DNA of 64,000 nucleotides from Streptomyces camponoticapitis (GTDB lineage: Bacteria; Actinomycetota; Actinomycetes; Streptomycetales; Streptomycetaceae): contig NZ_BMMV01000013.1 of the NCBI RefSeq assembly GCF_014646115.1, forward strand, positions 62,001 to 126,000, in the 5' to 3' direction. Within the stretch, counting starts at the first letter, position 1. Each line of letters opens with the position of its first letter. A model generated the notes under the pieces. That model saw only the letters and a list, made by a program, of their open reading frames with translations, was not told the DNA's origin and did not search any database. Positions 55,332 through 63,853 of this stretch are shown in pieces. The translations under genes and the position numbers were made by a program.

Positions 55332-56339
55332 ATGACGCGACGACTTGCTCAGGTGGCGAAGAAGGTTGGGGTCAGCGAGGCCACGGTCAGCCGGGTGCTC
55401 AACGGTAAGCCGGGAGTTTCCCAGGCCACACGCCAGTCCGTGCTGACCGCCCTGGACGTGCTGGGGTACGAGCGGCCCACGCAGCTGCGCGGCGAGCGTG
55501 CCAGACTGGTCGGCCTGGTCCTGCCCGAGCTGCAGAACCCGATCTTTCCCGCCTTCGCCGAGGTGATCGGCGGCGCGCTGGCGCAGCAGGGCCTGACGCC
55601 GGTCCTGTGCACACAGACCAAGGGCGGCGTCTCCGAGGCGGACTACGTCGAGCTGCTGCTCCAGCAGCAGGTGTCCGGGGTCGTCTTCGCCGGTGGTCTC
55701 TTCGCCCAGGCCGACGCTCCCCACGAGCACTACCGCCAGCTCCACGAGCGCAAGATCCCGGTCGTGCTCATCAACGCGCCCATAGAGAACCTGGACTTCC
55801 CCACGATCTCCTGCGACGACGCCGTCGCCGTCGAGCAGGCGTGGCGGCATCTGGCATCACTGGGCCACAAGCGCATCGGGCTCGTCCTCGGCCCTGCCGA
55901 CCACGTCCCGTCGCGGCGCAAGCTCGCCGCCGCCCTCGCGGCCGTGAAGGCGGCGGGGGAGTCCCTGCCGGACGAGTTCATCGAGCGGTCGATGTTCTCC
56001 CTGGAAGGCGGACAGGCCGCCGCCGCGCGGCTGTTGGACCGCGGCGTCACCGGCATCATCTGCGCGAGTGACCCGCTGGCGCTCGGAGCCGTACGGGCGG
56101 CCCGCCGGCGCGGTCTGGACGTCCCGGGGGAGGTCTCCGTCGTCGGGTACGACGACTCGGCCTTCATGAACTGCACCGAGCCCCCGCTGACGACGGTCCG
56201 TCAGCCCATCGAGGCCATGGGGCGGGCGGCGGTCGAGTTGCTGTGCGCCCAGATCCAGGGTGGCGCCGTGCCGCCCGGCGAGCTGCTGTTCGAGCCGGAG
56301 CTGGTCGTACGCGGCTCCACGGCGCAGTCGCCGCGTTAG
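55332..56339 (+). CDS. LacI-family regulator, MalR-like
   Basis: A 335-residue repressor. The HTH and hinge occupy about 3-60 (RLAQVAKKVGVSEATVSRVLNGKPGVS, ALDVLGYERP). The periplasmic-binding-like domain follows (LVGLVLPELQNPIFPAFAEVIG, IPVVLINAP, GITGIICASDPLALGAVRAARRRGLDVPG-like, SVVGYDDSAFMNCTEPPLTTVRQP). The recognition helix SEATVSRVLNG and the general sequence are close to Streptomyces MalR/AglR as I recall them, suggesting a similar CTTGC-type operator. TAGTCT lies 7 nt before the ATG with no ribosome site, so the mRNA is probably leaderless. It stands between the GH87 gene and the sugar-importer genes it most likely represses. Confidence 0.92.
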   Translation: MTRRLAQVAKKVGVSEATVSRVLNGKPGVSQATRQSVLTALDVLGYERPTQLRGERARLVGLVLPELQNPIFPAFAEVIGGALAQQGLTPVLCTQTKGGVSEADYVELLLQQQVSGVVFAGGLFAQADAPHEHYRQLHERKIPVVLINAPIENLDFPTISCDDAVAVEQAWRHLASLGHKRIGLVLGPADHVPSRRKLAAALAAVKAAGESLPDEFIERSMFSLEGGQAAAARLLDRGVTGIICASDPLALGAVRAARRRGLDVPGEVSVVGYDDSAFMNCTEPPLTTVRQPIEAMGRAAVELLCAQIQGGAVPPGELLFEPELVVRGSTAQSPR

Positions 56340-56401
56340 GCCTCCTCCACGTGCCCGGCGGGCGCCGCACCGGCCCCGTACGGCCCTTGCAAGCCCCTTC
56401 C

Positions 56402-56421
56402 AGGGCCCCCTCGGGGGCCCT
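56402..56421 (+). terminator. Terminator after lacI
   Basis: AGGGCCCCC pairs with GGGGGCCCT with TC between (the tip must open to a four-base loop). It lies 63 bp past the lacI stop. CTTGCAAG, a perfect MalR-like half-site palindrome, lies just before it at 56386-56393. Confidence 0.65.
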
Positions 56422-56512
56422 GTGGCAGTCCTGAGGGCCCTGTCTGACAAATCCCGCCCTGTCCAACTCCGGGCCCCCGCACGGGTCGTGGCCGATGCGG
56501 AAGGCTGTCAAA

Positions 56513-56542
56513 CTTTTACGAAAACGGCGCGAGATCTTGCGG
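56513..56542 (+). promoter_or_regulatory. Candidate operator/promoter region of the sugar-importer genes
   Basis: CTTTTACGAAAAC (56513-56525) and CTTGCGG (56536-56542) lie about 90-115 bp before the binding-protein gene. CTTGCGG matches the repeat before the GH87 gene, and CGAAAACG recurs there inverted (50695-50702). No clear -10 could be fixed. Confidence 0.35.
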
Positions 56543-56629
56543 TCCCCTGTCGACGGTGGTTGAGTGTGCCGCGCCCCGGCAGAGTTTCAGCCGTGGGCCT
56601 TCCACGCTCATGCCCGAAGGGGACCATCG

Positions 56630-58051
56630 ATGAGAAGTGCTGGGTTCCGCCGTAATCGCCGTATCGACCGCACCGCCGCGGCCGCCATTGTCACCGTGCT
56701 CGCCCTGACTCTCGCCGCCTGCGGCACGAGCAGCAGCAGCAGCGACGACGACGGCGACTCCGGCGGCGGGTCGTCAGACCCGTCAGCGCCGTTGGACCCG
56801 AAGGCGAAGGTGACGCTCTCGATCGACTGCATGCCGCCCGCCGCGAAAGCCGCGGAGCTGAAGGAGTGGAACGAGGACGTCAAGGAGTTCAACAAGACGT
56901 ACCCGAACGTCAAGATCAACGGGAAGTCCACGCCGGGCCAGTGTCTGGAGCCGCCGCGCTTCACCGCGATGCTCAAGGCGAAGTCCCAGCCCGACGTCTA
57001 CTACACCTACTTCACCGACCTCCAGCAGGTGCTCGACAACGACGGCGCCGAGGACATCTCGGCCTACGTCAACGACAAGTCCGTGCCCGCGCTGAAGGAC
57101 ATCGACCCCAACGTCCTGGACGTGCTGAAGCAGGACGGCAAGCTCTACGGTCTGCCGACCAGCAACTACACCATGGGTCTGCTGATCAACCGGAAGCTCT
57201 TCGAGGAGGCCGGGCTGGACCCCAACTCGCCTCCCACCACCTGGGAAGAGGTCCGTACGGCCTCCGACAAGATCGCCGAGCTCGGCGGCGGGGTCTCCGG
57301 CTTCGGCGAGTACAGCGCCGGCAACAACGGCGGCTGGCACTTCACCGCCTCGATCTACGGCCTCGGCGGCGATGTCGTCGACTCCACCGGCAAGAAGGCG
57401 GCGTTCAACACCCCGCTGGGCAAGCAGGTCCTGGAGAACCTCCGCGCGATGCGCTGGGACGACGACAGCATGGGCAAGACCCAGCTGCTCAAGTGGGGCG
57501 ACCTGCAGAAGCAGATAGCCACCGACAAGCTGGGCATGTTCCTCGCGGCGCCCGACGACATCACGTACATGGTCCAGCAACTCGGCGCCAAGTACGAGAA
57601 CTTCGGCATGGGCCCGATCCCCGGCGCCAAGGCGACCCTCTTCGGCGGCAACAACTACATGATCAAGAAGGGCAGTTCGCCCGACAAGATCAAGGCCGGC
57701 ATCGCCTGGCAGAACTTCAAGTTCCTCACGCCGGGCAAGGGCCAGTTCGAGTGGGAGCGCAGCAAGGCCGACAAGCTCCCCGTCGGACTGCCGCAGCCGA
57801 ACTTCTGGCTCGGTGAGTCCAAGGCCAAGGACGACGCGCAGCGCAGCGAGCACGCCACGATGCCGGTCGAGAACTTCAAGCCCTTCATGGACAACCCGGT
57901 CAAGGGCAAGGCCGAGCCGCCGAAGGCGCAGGAGATCTACAAGATCCTCGACGTCGCGATGTCGGGAGTGCTGACCAACGAGGACGCGGACATCGACAAG
58001 CTCCTGTCGACCGCCGAGCAGCAGGTCAACCAAGTCCTGGCGACTCAGTAA
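56630..58051 (+). CDS. ABC sugar importer, substrate-binding lipoprotein
   Basis: A 473-residue extracellular solute-binding protein of the maltose/oligosaccharide family (SBP_bac_1). ATG at 56630 has AAGGGGA upstream. The signal peptide after MRSAGFRRNRRIDRT leads to lipobox LTLAACG, so the protein is membrane-anchored. A Ser/Asp/Gly linker precedes KVTLSIDCMPPAAKAAELKEWNEDVKEFNKTYP. The body has LYGLPTSNYTMGLLINRKLFEEAG and PPTTWEEVRTASDKI as in sugar binders. With two permease genes following (126 and 15 bp gaps), it forms the uptake system. Context suggests nigero-oligosaccharides or other alpha-gluco-oligosaccharides. Confidence 0.93.
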   Translation: MRSAGFRRNRRIDRTAAAAIVTVLALTLAACGTSSSSSDDDGDSGGGSSDPSAPLDPKAKVTLSIDCMPPAAKAAELKEWNEDVKEFNKTYPNVKINGKSTPGQCLEPPRFTAMLKAKSQPDVYYTYFTDLQQVLDNDGAEDISAYVNDKSVPALKDIDPNVLDVLKQDGKLYGLPTSNYTMGLLINRKLFEEAGLDPNSPPTTWEEVRTASDKIAELGGGVSGFGEYSAGNNGGWHFTASIYGLGGDVVDSTGKKAAFNTPLGKQVLENLRAMRWDDDSMGKTQLLKWGDLQKQIATDKLGMFLAAPDDITYMVQQLGAKYENFGMGPIPGAKATLFGGNNYMIKKGSSPDKIKAGIAWQNFKFLTPGKGQFEWERSKADKLPVGLPQPNFWLGESKAKDDAQRSEHATMPVENFKPFMDNPVKGKAEPPKAQEIYKILDVAMSGVLTNEDADIDKLLSTAEQQVNQVLATQ

Positions 58052-58177
58052 CGGACGTGCGGGGCCGGGTCACGCGGACCCGGTCCCGCGACGGGCCTGC
58101 CCTTCCGGCCGGCCCCGTACCCCAACTCCGTCCGTCTGCGAGCCAACGAGTCTGCGCACCGGCACCGAGGAGAGACC

Positions 58178-59137
58178 ATGTCGGCCCCCACCCTGTCCAA
58201 GAGCGAGGCGACCCCGTCCCGCACCGGACGCCCCGGCTCCAACCGGACGGACTCCGCCCGCGAGGAGTTCATGCGGTCCGTACGCCGCAATCTCTCGGCG
58301 CACGGGTTCCTGATCGGAGCCGTACTCTGCTTCTCGTTCTTCTCCTGGTATCCGATGGTCAGGGAATTCATCCTGGCCTTCCAGAAGAACGAGAACGGAA
58401 AGACCACCTGGGCCGGCTGGTCCAACCTCACGTACATCTTCAACGACCCCGCCTTCTGGCAGGCCTGGCGCAACACGCTGCTCTTCACCGCACTCGCGCT
58501 GCTCCTCGGATTCGTCGTCCCGTTCGTCATCGCCGTCGTACTCAACGAATTCCGGCACGGCCAGGGATATCTGCGGCTGCTCGTCTATCTCCCGGTGATG
58601 CTTCCGCCGGTCGCCTCCGTGCTGCTCTTCAAGTACTTCTACGACCCCGGATACGGCCTGTTCAACCGCATCCTGGAAGTCTTCGGCCTGCCCGCCCAAC
58701 AGTGGCTCCAGGACACCGACACGGCCATGCTCTCCGTGGTCATCGCGGCGACCTGGATGAACATGGGCGGCGCGACCCTGATCTATCTCGCCGCTCTCCA
58801 GGGAATTCCGGGTGAGCTGTACGAGGCGGCCGAACTCGACGGCGCGGGAATCCTCCGCAAGATCTGGCACGTCACCATCCCGCAGACCAAGCTCATCCTC
58901 TCGCTGATGCTGCTCATGCAGATCATCGCGACGATGCAGGTCTTCACCGAACCGTTCCTGCTCACCAACGGGGCGGGGCCGGAGGGATCGACGACGACGG
59001 TCGTCTATCTCATCTACCAGTACGCGTTCAACTTCAACAACTACGGCAGTGCGGCGGCACTGGGACTCGTCCTGCTCGTACTCCTCGCGGGTTTCTCCGC
59101 GGTGTACGTACGGCTCAGCCGCAGCAGCGAAGACTAG
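58178..59137 (+). CDS. ABC sugar importer, MalF-type permease
   Basis: A 319-residue inner-membrane protein with six helices. GAGGAGAGACC precedes the ATG. The N-terminal tail is polar to about 40. The cytoplasmic EAA loop, contacting the ATPase, is seen in ELYEAAELDGAGILRKIWHVTIP. It is co-transcribed with the binding-protein gene and the second permease. No ATPase gene is in the locus, which is normal for Streptomyces sugar importers that share MsiK. Confidence 0.94.
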   Translation: MSAPTLSKSEATPSRTGRPGSNRTDSAREEFMRSVRRNLSAHGFLIGAVLCFSFFSWYPMVREFILAFQKNENGKTTWAGWSNLTYIFNDPAFWQAWRNTLLFTALALLLGFVVPFVIAVVLNEFRHGQGYLRLLVYLPVMLPPVASVLLFKYFYDPGYGLFNRILEVFGLPAQQWLQDTDTAMLSVVIAATWMNMGGATLIYLAALQGIPGELYEAAELDGAGILRKIWHVTIPQTKLILSLMLLMQIIATMQVFTEPFLLTNGAGPEGSTTTVVYLIYQYAFNFNNYGSAAALGLVLLVLLAGFSAVYVRLSRSSED

Positions 59138-59152
59138 GAGGGGAGAGTAGGC

Positions 59153-60082
59153 ATGACAGCGAACACGCTCATACCCCGGCGCAAGCGGGAAGCCACCGTC
59201 GAAGTGGCCCGCCCGCGGACCCTGATCTCACCGGCCCAACTCGGCAGATCGCGCGGCAGGACGGTCTACTGGATCGTCTTCGCCCTGGTGGTCCTCCTCT
59301 TCACCCTGGTCTTCCTCGGGCCGCTCTACTGGATGGTCACCGGCGGACTCAAGACCACCCAGGAAGTGGTGCAGAGCCCGCCGACGGCCTTCCCCACCTC
59401 CATGCATCCGGAGAACTACGAGCAGGCCTGGAAGGTCATGGACCTGGCCAAACTGCTCTTCAACACCCTGTACTACGCGTTCGGCGCGCTCGCCTTCCAG
59501 CTGATCTTCGACGTGGCCGCCGCCTACTCGCTCTCCAAGCTGCGGCCGATCTTCGGCAAGGCCATCCTCGGGCTGATGCTGATGACGCTGATGATCCCGG
59601 CCACCGTCCTCGTCGTACCCCAGTACCTGACGGTGCTCGACGTACCGATCGTCGAACGGAATCTGCTCAACTCGCCCTGGGCGATCTGGCTGCCGTCCGT
59701 CACCAACGCCTTCAACATCTTCCTGCTCAAGAGATTCTTCGACTCGATCCCGCGGGAGCTGCTGGACGCGGCGGCCATCGACGGGGCGTCGGCGATGCGC
59801 ACCCTGAGATCCGTGGTGCTGCCGATCTCCCGGCCGATCCTCGGAGTCGTGTCGATCTTCGCGGTCGTGGGCGTCTGGAAGGACTTCCTCTGGCCCATGC
59901 TCACGCTGCCCGACCCGAGCAAACAGACCCTGAACGTGGGCATCTACTCGCTCGCGAGCGGGGTACCGGAGAACGTCCTGATCGCCGCGCTCACCATCGC
60001 GTCGGTCCCGACGCTGCTCATCTTCCTGCTGTTCCAGCGCAACATCATGAGCGGTCTGACCGCGGGCGGCCTCAAGGGCTGA
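59153..60082 (+). CDS. ABC sugar importer, MalG-type permease
   Basis: A 309-residue partner permease. AGGAGGGGAGAG precedes the ATG. Six helices run from about 40 to 300. The EAA-type loop reads RELLDAAAIDGASAMRTLRSVVLP. The N-terminal ~35 residues are basic and cytoplasmic. It forms a heterodimer with the preceding permease. A 16-bp hairpin follows before the alpha-glucosidase gene, so downstream expression may be reduced relative to the transporter. Confidence 0.94.
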   Translation: MTANTLIPRRKREATVEVARPRTLISPAQLGRSRGRTVYWIVFALVVLLFTLVFLGPLYWMVTGGLKTTQEVVQSPPTAFPTSMHPENYEQAWKVMDLAKLLFNTLYYAFGALAFQLIFDVAAAYSLSKLRPIFGKAILGLMLMTLMIPATVLVVPQYLTVLDVPIVERNLLNSPWAIWLPSVTNAFNIFLLKRFFDSIPRELLDAAAIDGASAMRTLRSVVLPISRPILGVVSIFAVVGVWKDFLWPMLTLPDPSKQTLNVGIYSLASGVPENVLIAALTIASVPTLLIFLLFQRNIMSGLTAGGLKG

Positions 60083-60118
60083 TCGTCCTCTCCGCTCCCT
60101 GTCTCACTCCCCACCAGC

Positions 60119-60175
60119 ACTCCGCCGCCGGCCCACTCACCCAGCGCCCCGTTGTCCGGGGGCCGGCGGCGGAGT
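60119..60175 (+). other. Long hairpin between the permease and GH13 genes
   Basis: ACTCCGCCGCCGGCCC (60119-60134) pairs perfectly over 16 bp with GGGCCGGCGGCGGAGT (60160-60175), leaving a 25-nt loop. There is no T run. It may be a partial terminator or an mRNA 3'-end stabiliser that sets different levels of the importer and the glucosidase. Confidence 0.6.
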
Positions 60176-60200
60176 CCCACCTGCCCGAAAGGACCGTCAC

Positions 60201-61850
60201 GTGGCAGCCAACCAGCCGGCCGAGGCCACCGTCGAATGGTGGCGCGACGCCGCCATCTACCAGGTCTATGTACGCAGCTTCGCCGACGGCGACGGCGACG
60301 GCACCGGTGATCTCGCCGGCGTGCGGTCCAGGCTGCCGTATCTCGTGGAACTGGGCGTGGACGCACTGTGGTTCACGCCCTGGTATCTCTCGCCCCTCGC
60401 CGACGGCGGCTACGACGTGGCCGACTACCGGACCATCGACCCGGCCTTCGGTACCCTCGCCGAGGCGGAGAAACTGATCGCCGAGGCCCGTGAGCTGGGC
60501 ATCCGCACGATCGTCGACATCGTTCCCAACCATGTGTCCGACCAGCACGTCTGGTTCAAGGCCGCGCTGGCCGCCGGTCCCGGCAGCCCCGAGCGCGAGC
60601 TCTTCCACTTCCGGAAGGGACGCGGGGCGGACGGCGAACTCCCCCCGAACAACTGGGTGTCCGAGTTCGGCGGCGTCCCCTGGACCCGGCTGGACGACGG
60701 CGACTGGTATCTCCACCTCTTCGCCACCGGGCAGCCCGACCTCAACTGGGCCCACCCGGCGGTGCGCCAGGAGCACGAGGACGTGCTGCGCTTCTGGTTC
60801 GACCGGGGTGTGACCGGTGTACGGATCGACTCGGCCGTCCTGCCCGCCAAGGACCCAGGACTGCCCGACTTCACGCCGGGCGTCGACGCCCACCCGTTCG
60901 TGGACCGCGACGAACTCCACGACATCTACCGCTCCTGGCGCGCCATCGCCGACGAGTACGGCGGCATCTTCGTCGGCGAGGTCTGGCTCCCCGACGCCGA
61001 GCGCTTCGCCCGCTATCTGCGCCCCGACGAGCTGCACACCGCCTTCAACCTCAGCTTCATGTCCTGTCCCTGGGACGCGGACCTGCTGCGGACCGCCATC
61101 GACGACACCCTCGCCGAGCACGCCCCGGTCGGCGCGCCGGCCACCTGGGTGCTCTGCAACCACGACGTCACCCGCACGGTGACCCGCTACGGGCGCGAGG
61201 ACACCGGATTCGACTTCGCGGCGAAGGCCTTCGGCACCCCGACCGACCTGGAGCTGGGCACCAGACGGGCCCGCGCGGCGGCGCTGCTCTCGCTGGCGCT
61301 CCCCGGCGCCGTCTACGTCTACCAGGGCGAGGAACTCGGCCTGCCCGAGGCCGAGATCCCGCGTGACCGCATCGAGGATCCGATGCACTTCCGCTCCGGC
61401 GGGACGGATCCGGGCCGCGACGGCTGCCGCGTACCGCTGCCCTGGACGGCCGACGCGCCGTACGCCGGCTTCGGGGGAGACACCGAGCCGTGGCTGCCGC
61501 AGCCGGAGTCCTGGCCGAAGTACGCCGCCGACCTCCAGGCGGGTGACCCGCGGTCGATGCTCAGCCTCTACCGGCAGGCCCTGCGGCTGCGCCGTACGGA
61601 GCCCGGATTCGCGGTGGTCCGGGGGTCCGGGGACGCGGGCGTGCGGGACGCCGCCGGCGCGCAGCTGACCTGGCTGCCGTCCGGTCCCGGCGTGCTGTCC
61701 TTCACCCGTACCGACGGTCTGATCTGCGTCGTCAATCTCGCCGGGCCCCCCACGGAGCTCCCCGGCCACACAAGCGTTCTGCTGACCAGCGGCCCCCTGG
61801 ACGACGAGGGGAGGCTGCCGCAGGACACCGCGGCCTGGCTGCGGAGCTGA
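60201..61850 (+). CDS. Cytoplasmic GH13 alpha-glucosidase
   Basis: A 549-residue alpha-amylase-family hydrolase without a signal peptide. GTG at 60201 has GAAAGGA upstream. Conserved regions: AIYQVYVRSFADGDGDGTGDL (start of the barrel), DIVPNHVSDQH (region I), GVTGVRIDSAVL (region II, nucleophile Asp), FVGEVWLP (region III, acid/base Glu) and LCNHDVTR (region IV, Asp). The shape resembles oligo-alpha-glucosidases of GH13 subfamily 30, which release glucose from the non-reducing ends of short alpha-glucans. Beside the importer, it would degrade imported nigero- or malto-oligosaccharides. Linkage preference (alpha-1,3 versus alpha-1,4) cannot be read from the sequence. Confidence 0.92.
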   Translation: MAANQPAEATVEWWRDAAIYQVYVRSFADGDGDGTGDLAGVRSRLPYLVELGVDALWFTPWYLSPLADGGYDVADYRTIDPAFGTLAEAEKLIAEARELGIRTIVDIVPNHVSDQHVWFKAALAAGPGSPERELFHFRKGRGADGELPPNNWVSEFGGVPWTRLDDGDWYLHLFATGQPDLNWAHPAVRQEHEDVLRFWFDRGVTGVRIDSAVLPAKDPGLPDFTPGVDAHPFVDRDELHDIYRSWRAIADEYGGIFVGEVWLPDAERFARYLRPDELHTAFNLSFMSCPWDADLLRTAIDDTLAEHAPVGAPATWVLCNHDVTRTVTRYGREDTGFDFAAKAFGTPTDLELGTRRARAAALLSLALPGAVYVYQGEELGLPEAEIPRDRIEDPMHFRSGGTDPGRDGCRVPLPWTADAPYAGFGGDTEPWLPQPESWPKYAADLQAGDPRSMLSLYRQALRLRRTEPGFAVVRGSGDAGVRDAAGAQLTWLPSGPGVLSFTRTDGLICVVNLAGPPTELPGHTSVLLTSGPLDDEGRLPQDTAAWLRS

Positions 61851-61969
61851 CTCCGCGGCCGAACCGTCCGCCCCTGTCCGTCCGCGAAGTGCCGCGGCCG
61901 GACGGGGTGGGCGGGAGGCGTAGGCCACCTGTCATCCCTCCGCCCCACAGGAAGGTGCAGGACCCGCAC

Positions 61970-63745
61970 ATGAACGCATATGTCAAGAACATGACAGCAA
62001 GGAACGCGGTGGTATCCGTCGCCACCGCCGTGGCCGTCGCGGCCACCGGACTCACCCTCGTCGCCCCCACGGCGACGGCCGAGCCCGCGGCCGGCCCCGC
62101 CCCGGCGGCCGTCGCCGCGGCCGGCGCGGCGCTCCCCTTCACCTCCGTCGAGGCGGAGAGCGCCACCACGAACGGAACGGCGATCGGCCCCGATTACACC
62201 CAGGGCACGCTCGCCTCGGAGTCGTCCGGCCGGCGCGCCGTCCAACTGGCCGCGGGCCAGAGCGTGGAGTTCACGCTCCCCGCCGCCGCGAACGCGGTGA
62301 ACCTCGCGTACAGCGTCCCGGACGGCCGGTCCGGCACCCTTGCCGTGTACGTCGACGGCGAGAAGACCGACACGACGCTCGCGGTCACGTCCAAGTACTC
62401 CTACATCGACACCCCCTGGATCGCCGGCTCCAAGACGCACCACCTCCTCGACAACACCCGCGCGCTGCTCGGCCGGGACCTGTCCGCGGGCGCGAAGGTG
62501 AGGTTCGAGGCGAGCGTCCCGACCACGATCGACGTCGCCGACTTCGAGCAGGTCGCCGGGCCCGCCGGGGCCCCGTCCGGCGCGGTCTCGGTCGTCGACA
62601 AGGGCGCGGACCCGAGCGGTCAGGGGGACTCCACCCAGGCGTTCCGCGAGGCGATCGCCGCCGCGAGGGGAGGCGTCGTGTGGATCCCGCCGGGCGAGTT
62701 CAAGCTGACCCAGTCGCTCAGCGGCGTGGACGACGTCGAGCTACGGGGCGCGGGCAACTGGCACTCCGTGGTGCGCAGTTCGCGCTTCATCGACCAGTCG
62801 AGCGCCCCGGCCGGCAACGTGGGGCTGCACGACTTCGCCGTCATCGGCGAGGTCACCGAGCGCGTCGACAGCAACCCGGACAACTTCGTCAACGGCTCGC
62901 TCGGCCCGAACTCCCGTGTCTCCGGGATGTGGCTCCAGCACCTCAAGGTCGGCCTCTGGCTCACCGGGAACAACGACAACCTCGTCGTGGAGAGGAACCG
63001 CGTCCTGGACATGACGGCCGACGGGCTCAACCTGAACGGCACGGCCAACGGCGTACAGGTACGCGAGAACTTCCTGCGCAACACCGGCGACGACTCGCTC
63101 GCGATGTGGTCGCTCAACACCACCAACAGCTCCAGCACCTTCGCCAACAACACCATCTCGCAGCCCAACCTGGCGAACGGCATCGCGATCTACGGTGGCC
63201 GCGACATCACCGTCAAGGACAACCTGGTGCTCGACACCAACGCCCTGGGCAGCGGGATCGCGATCTCCAACCAGAAGTTCATGGACCCGTTCTTCCCGCT
63301 GGCCGGCACCATCACGGTCGCCGGGAACACCCTCGTACGCACCGGAGCGATGAACCCCAACTGGCAGCACCCCATGGGTGCGCTCCGGGTCGACGCGTAC
63401 GACAGCGCCATCGAGGCGAATGTCAGCATCACCGGCACCACCGTCACCGACAGCCCCTACAGCGCCTTCGAGTTCGTCTCCGGCAGCGGAACGGGCAAGG
63501 CCGTCCGTAACGTGACCGTCGACGGCGCGACCGTCGACGGCGTCGGCACGGTCGTGGTACAGGCCGAGACACCCGGCGCGGTCACCTTCCGCGGCGTCAC
63601 GGCGACGGACGTGGGCGCCGCCGGTAGTTACAACTGCCCGTACCCGGCGGGCAGCGGCACCTTCGAGATCACCGACGGCGGTGGCAACTCCGGCTGGGAC
63701 ACGGTCTGGGACGACTGCGCCACCTGGCCCGAGCCCGCCGAGTAG
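61970..63745 (+). CDS. Second secreted GH87-type glucanase (compact)
   Basis: A 591-residue exported enzyme. ATG at 61970 (AGGAAGG upstream; ATG at 61991 is an alternative) starts a signal peptide ending near TATAEPA. A CBM35/CBM6-like module follows (FTSVEAESATTNG, about 55-205), then a right-handed beta-helix (VSVVDKGADPSGQGDSTQAF onward). Asp351 (TADGLN) and Asp374-Asp375 (TGDDSLAMW) have the same 23/24-residue spacing as in the large GH87 protein, and YGG...DITVKDN follows. It lacks the F5/8C, FN3 and CARDB modules, so it is probably a freely soluble counterpart acting on soluble or partly degraded glucan. It lies 119 bp after the GH13 gene with no CTTGC motif in front. Confidence 0.8.
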   Translation: MNAYVKNMTARNAVVSVATAVAVAATGLTLVAPTATAEPAAGPAPAAVAAAGAALPFTSVEAESATTNGTAIGPDYTQGTLASESSGRRAVQLAAGQSVEFTLPAAANAVNLAYSVPDGRSGTLAVYVDGEKTDTTLAVTSKYSYIDTPWIAGSKTHHLLDNTRALLGRDLSAGAKVRFEASVPTTIDVADFEQVAGPAGAPSGAVSVVDKGADPSGQGDSTQAFREAIAAARGGVVWIPPGEFKLTQSLSGVDDVELRGAGNWHSVVRSSRFIDQSSAPAGNVGLHDFAVIGEVTERVDSNPDNFVNGSLGPNSRVSGMWLQHLKVGLWLTGNNDNLVVERNRVLDMTADGLNLNGTANGVQVRENFLRNTGDDSLAMWSLNTTNSSSTFANNTISQPNLANGIAIYGGRDITVKDNLVLDTNALGSGIAISNQKFMDPFFPLAGTITVAGNTLVRTGAMNPNWQHPMGALRVDAYDSAIEANVSITGTTVTDSPYSAFEFVSGSGTGKAVRNVTVDGATVDGVGTVVVQAETPGAVTFRGVTATDVGAAGSYNCPYPAGSGTFEITDGGGNSGWDTVWDDCATWPEPAE

Positions 63746-63853
63746 AGGACACCGCCGAACGCCCCGTGGCGGAGGCGCGCCTGCCCGCTCCTATCCTGGA
63801 GGGGGCAGGCGCACCGCTCTGCCCGGACCTCCCGAGGAAGACGGAGCGCGGTC

